Below are positions 12,318 through 23,376 of a DNA stretch of 64,000 nucleotides, one piece after another (the stretch's first letter is position 1; every line of letters begins with the position of its first letter). The DNA is taken from positions 6,820,001-6,884,000 of the forward strand of contig OZ234497.1 in the NCBI GenBank assembly GCA_965153455.1, read 5' to 3'. The position numbers and the translations under genes are program-made. The notes beneath the pieces were generated by a model that saw nothing but the letters and a program-made list of their open reading frames with translations, searched no databases and was not told the DNA's origin. This stretch comes from Sphagnum compactum. Taxonomy: Eukaryota > Bryophyta > Sphagnopsida > Sphagnales.

Positions 12318-14560
12318 TTGGCAATGCATTTTAAATGCACAACAAACATCTGCAAAACTTGCAATTTACATAGTGCTCTTATTCTTTTATACCATTCATC
12401 ATGCAAATGGCTTTTCATAAACACATCCCCACCATCTGAACAAACATTTGTACTAAAATCAAATAAACAACAACAAAACCTCCCTTTTGATGAATCTAAA
12501 GACATTAAATCACTTTCAATCATTAACAAGTACATGATTTGTCCATCATCATATATATATTTGTTTTTGAATGAATTTGCTACATATTATTTTCTTGCAA
12601 ACAAAAAAAAAGGAAAACATCATACACTTCAAATTATTCATTTTGTTCATTATAACAAACATAAAGACCTAGAAAATTATTATTGAAAACAACTTTTGCT
12701 CTTTCATTCATTTATAAAGTTAGAAGGTTCTCAACTAGATGGTCATTGCACATGGCATTTTGCATACATGACTCATGAAAAATCCATCATACAAACAAGA
12801 TCAAAGTTCATGTATCAATTTCCAAATTTGAACAAAAACCTAAACAAATAGTTTTGCTTAGAAACTAAAGTTAATGATTTAGTTTGTGTCAATAATGAAA
12901 ACATATGGATAGACAATTTTTTTTTGTAAATGATCAAACAACATCAACACCAATTATAAATAATTCCACTGTTGAAGTTTATGATGTAACACTAGACACA
13001 CATATTCAACCAGAAATAATTCTATTTATTATTCCAAACACCTTTGAAAAAAAGAATGATATCATTTTAGATTAAAAAAAATTATTATCTTGTTCAAAAA
13101 CTAAATGCAAAACATTGAGCAATTTTTGAAGATTGCATGTACCTTAAAAGGACACAACTTGATAAACCAATTCATTTGTTCTTGATAGGTGGAGTTGGTA
13201 CTAGCAAAACATTTACATTACTCCTTGTTATACAAGGCCTATTGCATCATTACAACAAACAATTACATGTTGATCCACTAAAACAAAAAGCACTACTCAT
13301 GGCCTACATTAGTAAAACAACTTTCAATATAGATGGCACCACAATCCATCCAACATTAAATATTCCCCTAAATTGCAAACATTCATCATCTTTGACATTT
13401 GAATGTTTAGACATTTTATCAAAAACATATAGTGATCCCAATTTATTGGTCCTTGATGAAATATCCCTCATTGGTAATAGAATATTTTCATTCATAGATT
13501 ATAGATTTAGAGCCATTAATTGAAGAGACCACCATTTCTTTGGTAATTTAGATGTCATTATTATTGCCGATTTGCATTAAATACCTCTAGTTCGTGACTC
13601 TTGGGTCTTTAAACCAAAATAAAACTCCCTAGATTTTTTAGTAGAAAACTTTTGGTTTAGTTGTTTTCAATGTTATGAATTGCATCAAGTTGTGTGATAA
13701 ATAGATGAAGAAGTTGTGAACATTTTAAATAATTTTGTACTTCCGCACACATTAAAAATGATATGTCACCCGTAATGCAATATGTTTTAAAACACCCCCA
13801 AACAACCTCCAATTCCCCTTTTTATATTACACAAATAAAGCCACAAACATACGAAATGAATCTATATTTCAACATACTAGTGGATGAGTGTATGTTTTTA
13901 ATGCAAAAGATCATCATCACGACGAATTTCCTTTGCACTTTAATCTATAAGAAAATCTCAACCATATTGCAGGTTTACATTGTCAAATACGTTTGAAATT
14001 GGGAATGTTTGTGAAAGTTATGTGTTGGAAACTCTGCCACACATGATGAACTTTCAATGGTGTTGATGGTATATTTAAATTTGTAACATCACTCCCCAAT
14101 AATGAATATCATATATGGATTCAATTTCAAACTCAGAATACATGAGCTAAAAATCAATATTTATATTTAGTAAAAATTGAACACACTTGGACACCTATCC
14201 AACCCATCTCCAAAGAAATCCAAATAGGTGCTAATTCAAGCCATTTGATCAATCATACATAATTTCCTATATAACCGGTTGTTGTTCACACAACTCATAG
14301 ATCACAAGGTCTCACGTTAGATTATGTGGCATTTGACCCAATTGGAACAACACATCGACATGGCCTTACATATACATCGTTCTATTGAATTCCTACAAAA
14401 GAAAACCTAAATTTATTGGCTCCCTTGCAAAACAATAATTTTAATGTCAATGTTTGTGTAATGGGAGAAATGCATCGACTTCGTACAAAAGTTGTATGGA
14501 AATTAACAATAACAAGATTGTCACTACTTTGTAAAACACATGCCATAATCCAATCATTAA
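12318..14560 (+). pseudogene. Helitron2 linker domain and Pif1-type helicase remnant
   Basis: 12318-12686 matches the Helentron region between Rep and helicase (FINTSPPSEQTFVLK, NEFATYYF, then DLENYY-stop-KQLLLFH). The helicase begins around 13100. Walker A reads GGVGTSKT (13188-13211), with Ser replacing the usual Gly before Lys. Walker B reads LLVLDEIS (13443-13470). Motif III region reads NLDVIIIADLH-stop-IPLVRDSWVF, then CYELHQVV. The C-terminal block TTHRSQGLTLDYVAFDP (14290-14340) matches the SF1B/Pif1 motif, followed by GLTY and MGEMHRLR. At least four in-frame stops interrupt it. In an intact element this helicase unwinds DNA at the nick. Confidence 0.78.
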
Positions 14561-14601
14561 ACACTAACCACTTCATGCTACTAATATTGACAATAATCAC
14601 A

Positions 14602-15198
14602 ATCTAAAATCATCCCAATTTATATGTCTCAATGAAACAAGATTGAAGTCCAATGATTTTGACATCCATTCACTGCCACATACAAAAAAATATTAATCAC
14701 TTATGATGTATGGTAATATGGGTACCATGTTATTATACAATAAACATATTAATTTGTACTCAACAAATACTAATTTTTATCTAGGTTTTAAAATAATTAT
14801 AGCAACTTTCAACAACCAAAGTCGACACGCAATTCATGTTATTGCTATATACAAACCCTTTACATTACCATTAACACAAATTTTCAATGCACTAAAACAA
14901 ACCATGCTCATTCTTCCCCTAAATTGTCCAACTATTGTTTAAGGAGATTTCAATGTGAATATGCTAGATAATAGAAATAAAGATACACAAAAATAAACCC
15001 AATTCATGTCACAATATGAAATGGTACTTCAATTTCAAAAAAAACACTACAATTTATGGTTCACAACTTGATCATGTTTGGTGTAATGCTACTAATTCCC
15101 AATGTCTTTCAAGAACAACAAAAGCTTGGTCAGATTACAAACTTATTTATTTTGCATACAAATTGCCAGACCATGTCACCAATTTCACTTTACATTAG
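14602..15198 (+). pseudogene. EEP (AP-endonuclease-like) domain remnant of the Helentron
   Basis: Motifs of the endonuclease/exonuclease/phosphatase family appear in order: LNETRLKS (14626-14650, catalytic Glu), IAIYKPFTLPL, GDFNVNML (14943-14966, catalytic Asp and Asn), GSQLDHVW (about 15058-15081) and AWSDYKLIYFAY (15127-15162). The last motif should read SDH; here the catalytic His position is Tyr. Stops lie just before GDFN and elsewhere. Fusion of this domain C-terminal to a Pif1 helicase is the signature of Helentrons. A non-LTR retrotransposon endonuclease is the alternative but would not follow a Pif1 helicase. Confidence 0.72.
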
Positions 15199-15584
15199 CT
15201 AACGAAAACTTTAAAAAAAAAAAAAGTTTTTACCAACTATGGTCAATATTATGGCAATAAGTTCCAATCATAGACTAAAATGAACCATCAAGTTTACATT
15301 ATTGCCTTCACCATGATAAAGCCACAAAATGTTACAAACATACAAGGTAGAGCTATTGTGCGACAAGCCACTTGTTCTCATAAATCCCCCATCTTACACA
15401 TTATCCTTTCTCCTACACATTTCCCACCCATCATCTCCTATTGTATTGACAATTTTTTCGCAATGACCAATCCTCATCATGACATCTACAAATCATAATT
15501 CCCATCTTGATTTGATTTTTTTTTCAATGATGTCTAGATTTGAAATGTTTGGCAAGTGGACATCACATCTTGGGACGTTCTTTT

Positions 15585-15605
15585 AGGTTGTTGGCCTAAC
15601 AACCT
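15585..15605 (+). other. Perfect 8-bp hairpin, candidate Helitron 3' terminal hairpin
   Basis: AGGTTGTT-GGCCT-AACAACCT folds into an 8-bp stem with a 5-nt loop, 387 bp after the endonuclease remnant. Helitrons end in a short GC-containing hairpin a few bases from the 3' terminus. The match is positional and structural only; no conserved end sequence confirms it. Confidence 0.35.
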
Positions 15606-16509
15606 TGTAGTTGAAAATGCTTGTGCAACAAAAAAAACATGATGGATTTCATTGTTATTTAACTCATGTAAAAATTTATAAATGTGCTTTGATTTGGTAG
15701 CACATAGAGAAACACAAATTTCCCATTGTTATTATATAGCAAGACAATTTTGTCAAAATTCTAACAAGCCAAATTGAAACATAAGCTTTCGAAATTTTCA
15801 TTTTCAAACTATTTGAACGATGGTGGGAAATGAGTGTTTTTTCATACACAATACTTGTGAACAAACATTGGCCATGTATCACCATTGGGTGTTTTGAAGC
15901 TTGCCAACCTTACAATTGCATGTGAAGTAAAATCAAATTGGACAAACAACTTGATGTTGAATTTGAAGATGAAATGAAGTGTGAAGGATTTTGAGATGTT
16001 TATTATATTTGATATTGCATGTTCAATATTTCAATGATGTGCAATAAATATCAATTTTAGTTTAGCAAATAATGCATGGTTATCCATTATCTTTAAAAAA
16101 AAATCTTATCCATGTTCTTTTCATAATAAAATGGGGTAACAACAACATGTTTTATATGATGCCTTCAAAAATTATATTAAAATGTTTCCAAATGAACAAG
16201 AATCAATTTTATGACCAATAAAAAAAAAATGGTTGGGTGAGGGTTCAAAAAATTAAATTTAAATGAAGTAGTTGAATGATACACTCATTCATCCACACTC
16301 ATTCATCCACATTCATTACATCCACACCGTTTCCCAAGATGTAAAGATGTGGCAGAAAATTTCTAGTGTATCCGGGCAGCACCTTATCCAGCAAAATTTC
16401 TCCTTCACAACAAACGGGCAGGGCGATTTGAAAAGTGAAATGACGGGCAATTTGCCTTAAATTTTTTTGTTGTTACGTTTACATGTTTATACCCACCAGT
16501 TATCATGAG

Positions 16510-16540
<31 letters not shown>

Positions 16541-16600
16541 TTATTATTAATTTTTGGCCATTGCTTTATGTAAGGTAATGCCCTTGGAGGAGTAGGGTGT
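15606..16600. other. AT-rich DNA, no gene recognised
   Basis: No coding frame of note. A short direct repeat of ACTCATTCATCCAC lies at about 16283-16311. Confidence 0.5.
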
Positions 16601-16805
16601 TCCCAAAATAAGCGGTCTTTGAGGGCCACTTTGGGCAGGAAATTGTTTTTGGGGACCAGCCCGCTTCTTGTGTGTTACCCTACACAAAAAATCATTAGCA
16701 AAATCTTCTTAGTGTTGTTGGAGTGGGGCAGTTCCCAAAATAAGCGGCCTTTGGGGGCCACCTCGGGCAGGAAGAAATTTTTGGGGAACAACCCGCATCA
16801 CTTTA
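16601..16805. repeat. 132-bp tandem duplication
   Basis: The phrase TCCCAAAATAAGCGG, then a version of TTTGGGGGCCACCTCGGGCA, GGAA and TTTTTGGGGA, starts at 16601 and again at 16733. The second copy is partial. The block is richer in G+C than its surroundings and noncoding. Confidence 0.7.
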
Positions 16806-16849
16806 CAAAAGACTCCAAATCTACATTTTATTAATTTTTTGAAGGAAGG

Positions 16850-18180
16850 AAAGAGGCAATGATGAGGGTTCATATGAATGAGAGAGAGAGAGTTTTGGAT
16901 GAGAAATTTGGATGACACTCTCCAATAATAATACACCAGGGTGCATATCTAGTAGGCCCCGAGGAGACAGGATGAGGGTAGTATGGATGAGGATTTTGGA
17001 TGAGAAGTTGGGATTAGGACTTTTTAGGATGACACGATACAATACACACAATTAGGGTGGGTATCTATGCCAAAGAGATACATGATTTGGGTGGGTATGG
17101 ACTATGGATGTGATGTTTAGATGACACTCTACAATACCCGGTATGTTATGGAGGCCTAAGACATGATGAGGTAGGGATGTGGGATGAAAATTATGGGTGA
17201 GAAGTATGTTAGAGGATTTAGGATGGATGCAAATTATGGATGAGAAGCAAGTAAGAGAATTAGGATAGATTCAAATTAGGGATGAGAAGTATGTAAGAGA
17301 ACTAGGATGGATCAAGTGATGGATGAGAAATTTGTTTGAGAATGAAGGATGGATGAAGAACATGTTCGAGAATTAGGATGGGATGTGAAGGATGGATGAG
17401 AAGCATGCTCAAGAATTAGGATGGGATGTGAAGGATGGATGAGAAGCATGCTCAAGAATTAGGATGGGATGTGAAGGATGGATGAGAAGCGTGCTCAAGA
17501 ATTAGGATGGGATGTGAAGGATGGATGAGAAGCATGCTCAAGAATTAGGATGGGATGTGAATGATGGATGAGAAGCATGCTCAAGAATTAGGATGGGATG
17601 TGAAGGATGGATGAGAAGCATGCTCGAGAATTAGGATGGGATGTGAAGGATGGATGAGAAGCATGCTCGAGAATTAGGATATGGAGAAGTATGTTTGAAA
17701 ATTAGGATGGATGAGAAAGGATGGATGAGAAGCATGCTCGAGAATTAGGACATGGATAAGAAGTACGTTCGGAGAATTAGGTTGGATGAGAAATGTGGAT
17801 GCAAAGGATGCTTCACGAGTTATGATGGATGAGAAGTATGGATGAGTAGTATGTTCGAGAATCATGTTGGATGAGAAATATGGATGCAAAGGATGGTTCG
17901 CAAGTTACGATGGATGAGAAGTATGGTTCCAGAATGAGGTTGGATGAGAAATATGGAAGCAAAGGATGGTTCGAAGAATTATGATGGATGATAAATGTAG
18001 ATGAGAAAGATATGATGGATGAGAAATATGGAGGCAGAATTATGGTGGATTGATACATATGGATTAAGAAGGATGGTTCGAGAATGATGATGGATGAGAA
18101 GTTGGATGAGAAGTTGGATGAGAAGTGTGGATGAGAAGTGTGGATGAGGATCATGGATGAGAAGTATGGATGAGAGGAGT
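16850..18180. repeat. Minisatellite built on GGATGAGAAG, with a 43-bp core array
   Basis: The region consists of variants of GGATGAGAAG(C/T)ATG and GAATTAGGATGG. Between 17369 and 17712 the unit settles into eight nearly identical copies, starting at 17369, 17412, 17455, 17498, 17541, 17584, 17627 and 17670, exactly 43 bp apart. Flanking units are shorter or more diverged, as expected when the centre is the youngest part. The array ends about 500 bp upstream of the kinase ATG and so occupies its promoter region. A 352-codon minus-strand ORF through the array is a low-complexity artefact. Confidence 0.88.
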
Positions 18181-18650
18181 CAAGTGTACGAGGGTTTGCT
18201 TGCACTGCACAGCTTTCTGTTTTTGTTCGTCGTCGTCGTCCTCTCCTCCGCGTTGTTGCCGCATTTGTGGTGAGGAGGGTCTGGATTTCTTCCATCAGAT
18301 CCGCTTTGTGGGTGGGTGTTGCAGCAGTTTTTTTTGCAAAAATCTGCTGCTGCCGCCGCTGCTGCTCCTGCTCCAGATTGAGCCAAAAAAGAAAAGAAAA
18401 GAAGAATTGAAAAACAGATGATGGATCTTGCACAAAAAAGTACTGAATGGGTTGAACCAGTTTGTGGAGCTTTGCTTCTTCTTGTGGCTTCAATAGATTG
18501 AAGAAAGAAAAGCGTTCCGGAAGAAGACTGGATCCGAGCTCCAAAGTCTCAGGATCTGCCAACCAACAAGTTTGAAAATCTGGAGAACCAGTCAAGGTAG
18601 CGTGTGTGAGAGAGAGAAAGAGCGGATCTTGGGTCGGGGAGAGAACTAAA

Positions 18651-18683
18651 GAGAAGAGAAGAGAAGAGAAGAGAAGAGAAGAG
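18651..18683. repeat. (GAAGA)n repeat in the kinase 5' UTR
   Basis: A run of about six to seven GAAGA units ends 12 bp before the kinase start codon. Purine-rich GA leaders of this kind are common in plant 5' UTRs. Confidence 0.85.
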
Positions 18684-18694
18684 GAGGGTTCAGG

Positions 18695-21600
18695 ATGTGG
18701 CGTCTCAAGCAGTTCATGCCCAAGGAACAAGGGGTGGGGACATTGGAAGGGAAGACGGTTGAAGTCGGGTCCTTGAAGCTGCAAGTGCGCAGTGTCATAG
18801 CGCAGGGAGGGTTTTCCTGCGTGTACCTGGCGAAGGAGGCGCAGACAGGAAGGAATTACGCCGTGAAGCACATCATCTGCAACGACTTGGAGTCGCTGGA
18901 TCTGGTGAAGAAGGAGGTGGCGGTGATGAAGGCATTACGGGAGCATCCCAACGTCGTCATGCTCCATGCACAGGTGGTGTACGACATGGGTCGCACCAAA
19001 GAGTGTTTCCTGGTCATGGATTTCTGCGACAAGATGCTGGCCACTGTGTTGGAGAATCGAGGAGCTGGCTTCTATGATGAGAAGCAGATCCTTCTCATGT
19101 TCCGCGAGATTTGCAATGCTGTTTACGCCATGCATTGTCAATCACCTCCCATTGCTCACAGGTCAGTGTGTGTGTGTGTATGTGCCTCTAGCCTCTAGCC
19201 AGACCGACCCACCCACAGTCTTCTTCTTCTACATTGCTTTCTTCTCTTGACGCTTGGCCTGAAGTTGGGTTTCTTTCTTTCTGACCCTTGCTGCTACCCA
19301 CTGCCACTGTCATTCTTCTCTTTTTCTTCAGCTTTGATTCCAGTCTTTCTGTGCACTTACAGTGTCAGCTGAAATGAACAGAGGTGCAGTGGGATCATCA
19401 TTTTTTAGGGTGGGGAAATGCCCATCCATTGGTCAATCTCTGGCTCAAATGGCTCTTGTCATCTGAGAATGTCAGGGGTTGAATCCAGAGGTGCAGTGGG
19501 ATCATCATCTTTTAGGGTTGGGAAATGCCCATCCAATGTCAATCAATATCTGCCTCAAATGGCTCTGATTCAGCTCTTGATGCAATCAGAGAATTTCTCA
19601 GAGTCTCTCTTACACAGTGATGTAGGTCTATGTATATGTATATGATTGGAGTGTGTGCTGCTGTTGGGGACCAAAAATCATGTGCACACAAAGCAGACAG
19701 ATGTAATGTAGTGTCGAGGTTTCACAACTTTTGTGACTTTTGTGCTTTCTGTGTTTTTTTTTCTTGTATAAGATGTGAAGTGGGATTACCTTCTACTTCT
19801 TTGGGGTCTTCTTACTGGTTGTGGTTGTTATTGTAATTGTGGCAAGTTGTGGGATTGGATGATTGGATTGTGTCCTTGAGAGATCTGTTTGAGGTCAGTA
19901 GTGATTGATTATTCTCTGTGTGATAACCTGGGTTGTTTCTCTCTGCCAGGGATCTGAAAGTGGAGAATATTTTGATGGGTCCGGATGGTTTATGGAAGTT
20001 GTGTGACTTTGGAAGCACTTCAACCAATCACAAGCGTTTTGAGAAGGCAGATGAGATGGGTCTTGAGGAAGATAACATCAGAAAGTACACTACGCCTGCG
20101 TACCGAGCTCCAGAGGTTCTTCATTTCTCTATGCAGTTCTGAAGATCTCCTGTTTGTGCACACTCTCTTCTTCTCTCTGGTTTTTGTCATTGACTTGTGT
20201 AGATTATGAAGGCAATTGAGAACTTGGCAGTTGAAAAACTTGTTTGAATTCTTGGATTCTTTCGAGTTCTGATGAGTGCTGCTACATCAAAGTCATTGCT
20301 TGCACAGTAACAGTTGATTTCTTTTTCTATGGAGTGATCAAAGGAAGTAATCTTGAAGTCATTTGGGGAAGGCGTGGGATTTTGACTACTTTTGATTTTA
20401 CAACTTGGCAGATGTGGGACCTCTACCAGCGGGAGCTTATAAACGAGAAAGTTGACATCTGGGTAATTATCATATGGTCTACAACCTATCCACTACCATG
20501 CATTGATGAGTTTTCTGTCTGCAAATTAGTTTTCAAATATGCCAAGGTGCTTACTTGTTTCATAACTGTGGTGATGATGCAGGCGCTTGGATGCCTTCTC
20601 TACAGGATTGCGTACTTGAAGTTGGCTTTCGATGGTGAGTCCAAGCTTCAAATTCTAAATGGCAACTACCGCATACCTGATGCGCCAAGATATAGCTCTG
20701 CAATCACTGATCTAATCAGGGACATGCTTATTGCAAGTCCAGAGGCAAGGCCCGATATCATGCAGGCAAGGGCTTTGCTCAATCGGCCCCTCATCTGCCT
20801 GATATAGGTTAGTTTCAGTGGCAGTAAGCTGTGTACGTATCCATGTCATGATGTGTGGTAGCTAGTCTAAATGGACAAGGTGCATAAGCCTGGTGGTCTA
20901 ATTGGTGATATGAGATTAGCTCTCCATCAGTCCTGTCCCACTTTGTCCAATCCAGCTTCCAATATAAGTTTGAACTATGTATTCTCATGGGTCAGGTCTG
21001 GAGGCGTGTAAACGAATCTCTTCCAAGTGATCTTCGTAAAGCACATCCAGAAAAGCCTCCACGAGCATCAGCATCCACAGCAACATCAAGGCTGCTTCCA
21101 TCAACCCGGGAACATGCTGACACACGTGAGTGTGATGAAAAACCTTTAGGCTTGCTACTCTGTGGAGTGACACTTGTGACTGCACTCATTCTTGTTGTCA
21201 TGCTAGTTTTGCTTTTCGCTGTAACCTACACAACTGGTACTTTTAAAGCATTGGGAAGTTTTCTTTGCCATCTTGTGCATATGAAAATGTTTCAGGTCTT
21301 TTGAAGATCTTGCATATGATCTGATGCCAGTAACATATCTCATTCGACTGGCTTCATTGGAAGCCTTATGAAGGAATACTCTGTTGGATTTCAATGTTGA
21401 AAGAGAGAGACTGAGATCAGAAATGGAAATCTTGCATTGGAGATCAGACAGATTCCAGGTTCCATGATTTGCATGGCTGTCTTTGGACAGTTTGGCACCT
21501 TGTAACACTGTGGTTAGTTTTACAGGAATTTCTTCAGGGTCATCAAAGGTGATGCCATCAAGAGCACCTCCTGTACCTCCAAAAGAAGCTGAGCGACGGC

Positions 21601-23376
21601 TGGTTCAAAATGGGGCTGCTGGAGATACTGTCTCAGTGAAAGGGGCCTTCTGGTCAACACAATATGCACAAGATGCACAAACTGATGAGAGCAGCTTGAG
21701 AGTGGAAAAGGTTGCATCGACTGATAGTGTGCCACAACCCAAATCTGTCAGTCCACCACGTCGCTCTAGACAGCCTAGTAACAGTCCTCCCAAGGAACGC
21801 AGCAGCTCCTTCATGAAAAAAAGTGTAGTATCAGGCCTGATGAAAAAGGTGCAGGGTTCATTACAGAATGCTGGCACCTGGGGCCGTGATGACCCTGAGG
21901 TTGATGGCTATGAGATGAGACATGACTCTGACTGGAAAAGTGTTGAGGAGGAACCTGTAATGGCTGGTGGATTGTTATCTCATGGTGCTCCTCCTCCACC
22001 AGTCAACACTCCTCAGCCACGCCCTCGTGCAGTTGCTTCCCAGGTGCCCCACCCTGTAGATGCTCTTCCACCTCACACTGCTGAAAGCTCACATGCACCA
22101 CGATCTGTGAGAACATCTTCTCATGCCGCTTCACAGGCAGTCAAGTCATCAGAGAAGTCTTTGGCTCCTGACAGTGGAATGCCCTCAAATGATCCAGCTT
22201 TCAATGCATTTGCTGCTGAGTTTGACCACTCTCAAAATCTTGTGGCGGAGAAAAATGAGCAATTGCAAAGTGAAATTGACAAGTTGAGGGTAGATCTGAA
22301 GCAAGCTCTTTCGGACAAAGCTGATATGGCTTCAAAGTACGAGAAGTTGACAGCTATTTGCCGCTCCCAAAGACAAGAAATACAAGATCTGAAATTTGCT
22401 CTTGGCTCATCTAGTGGCCCAAATGTCTCAGCTGCCAAAGAACAGCAAGCTTCTGTGACCACAGCAACTGGGTCGCCCTTAGGACCATCAGGTTCGCCAT
22501 CTTTGTCTGGTCAGCAACAGAGACCACAATCCCAAGGAGGACGGCAAATCCATGATCAGGCATGAACCCGTTCACCCTTTCACTTAGCCCTTCTGGTTTT
22601 GCCTGATGCTTGGTGATGAAGCTCCTGATCTGTCACTAATGAAGCAAAGAAAGGTGACAACTGAGAAGCTATTTTAGGCTTTTTCATCATCTGGTCCTTG
22701 CTAGGTAGCATGAGGTTGGTGTGATTTGCTACACAGAAAGTTTGTTCCCAGTGAAGAGAAATCAGAATCGACAATTCACCCGTTGAAGTGTGGGTGCAAG
22801 ATCTAATTCCTGAATTTATCTTTGACATGACAGGCAAAGGAGAAGCAAAGTGGCACTATATGGGACCTTCAGGAAGGTCTATCTCCAAATGCAGCCAGTC
22901 AACAGAAAAATTCATGGCTTGCATTTGGAGACCCACCAAACAACCAAGGAGGCCGACCACATGTCCAGAACCAAGGGCTTTCTCCAAGAAATGAACCCAC
23001 CTACTCATCACCTTCATCCCCTGGAATGATGGTGGATGTGAGAAGAAGAAAACAGCAGCAGTCAACAACTGACAATCTTGGGGGAGGGGATACCTGGAAT
23101 TTTGTACAGGAGAGCTTCTCCCCATCAGGTAGTGAAATGATGGTGGATGTGAGAAGAAGAAAACAACAGCAGTCAACAACTGACAATCTTGGGGGAGGGG
23201 ATACCTGGAATTTTGTAAAGGAGAGCTTCTCCCCATCAGGTAGTGAATTTCATGCAGCCAAGGGTCTTAGCCCTCTTGGAGGTGTCTCGACAACTGGTAG
23301 TAATGCATCTGCAAATACTGAGAACTGGGCACGAGCTGCACCACGTGCACAGCCAGCAGGTTGGGCAGGTTTCTGA
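18695..23376 (+). CDS. NAK/AAK1-type Ser/Thr protein kinase, 857 aa, seven coding exons
   Basis: Kinase of the NAK family (animal AAK1/BIKE/GAK, yeast Ark1/Prk1, Arabidopsis At2g32850), which phosphorylates clathrin-adaptor or actin-patch proteins. Coding exons: 18695-19161, 19950-20115, 20412-20462, 20583-20765, 20996-21125, 21526-22559, 22834-23376; phases agree and total 2574 nt. Glycine loop AQGGFSCVY (36-44), Lys58, HRDLKVEN (155-162), DFGS (175-178, Ser as usual in this family) and APE (209-211) are present. The kinase domain ends near RPDIMQVWRRVNESLP. A long Ser/Pro-rich tail follows with a predicted coiled coil (about 560-625) and a duplicated 37-residue block (742-815). The third junction uses a weak donor (GAG|GTTCTT), and two introns appear to be GC-AG. 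The end WAGF-stop looks natural. Biological substrate in plants is inference. Confidence 0.85.
19381..19595. repeat. 107-bp tandem duplication inside kinase intron 1
   Basis: GAGGTGCAGTGGGATCATCA begins at 19381 and again at 19488, and both are followed by TTTTAGGG, GGGAAATGCCCATCCA and CTCAAATGGCTCT. The copies differ by small indels. No effect on coding is expected. Confidence 0.85.
23026..23247 (+). repeat. In-frame 111-bp tandem duplication in the last kinase exon
   Basis: Two head-to-tail copies (23026-23136 and 23137-23247) encode the same 37 residues, beginning MMVDVRRRKQQQ and ending ESFSPSGSE. The nucleotide copies differ at only a few positions (for instance GTACAG versus GTAAAG, a Gln/Lys change). 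The exact multiple of three and near identity point to a recent event that kept the frame. Confidence 0.92.

Larger units (their letters stand above)
8961..15605 (+). mobile_element. Degenerate Helitron2/Helentron-type element with endonuclease
   Basis: Successive remnants on the plus strand follow the order of a Helentron polyprotein: N-terminal region with a C-x-x-C finger, Helitron-like N domain, Rep nuclease with HxH and tyrosine motifs, an internal linker domain, Pif1-type helicase, and a C-terminal EEP (APE-like) endonuclease. The endonuclease distinguishes Helentrons/Helitron2 from the canonical plant Helitron1. Frames are broken by many stops and shifts, so the copy is not autonomous. 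The left boundary is unknown; I start at the first ORF that could belong to it (8961-9290). The right boundary is tentatively placed at a hairpin at 15585-15605. Component domains are listed separately. Confidence 0.72.

Noticed and set aside
17813-18871. 352-codon minus-strand ORF
   Set aside because: It runs through the minisatellite and the kinase leader; its protein is Ser/Ile/His-rich repeat translation and overlaps the kinase start antisense.
20766-20807. Extension of kinase exon 4 to a stop at 20805
   Set aside because: The family sequence continues as QVWRRVNESLP in the next exon; the extension is probably retained intron.
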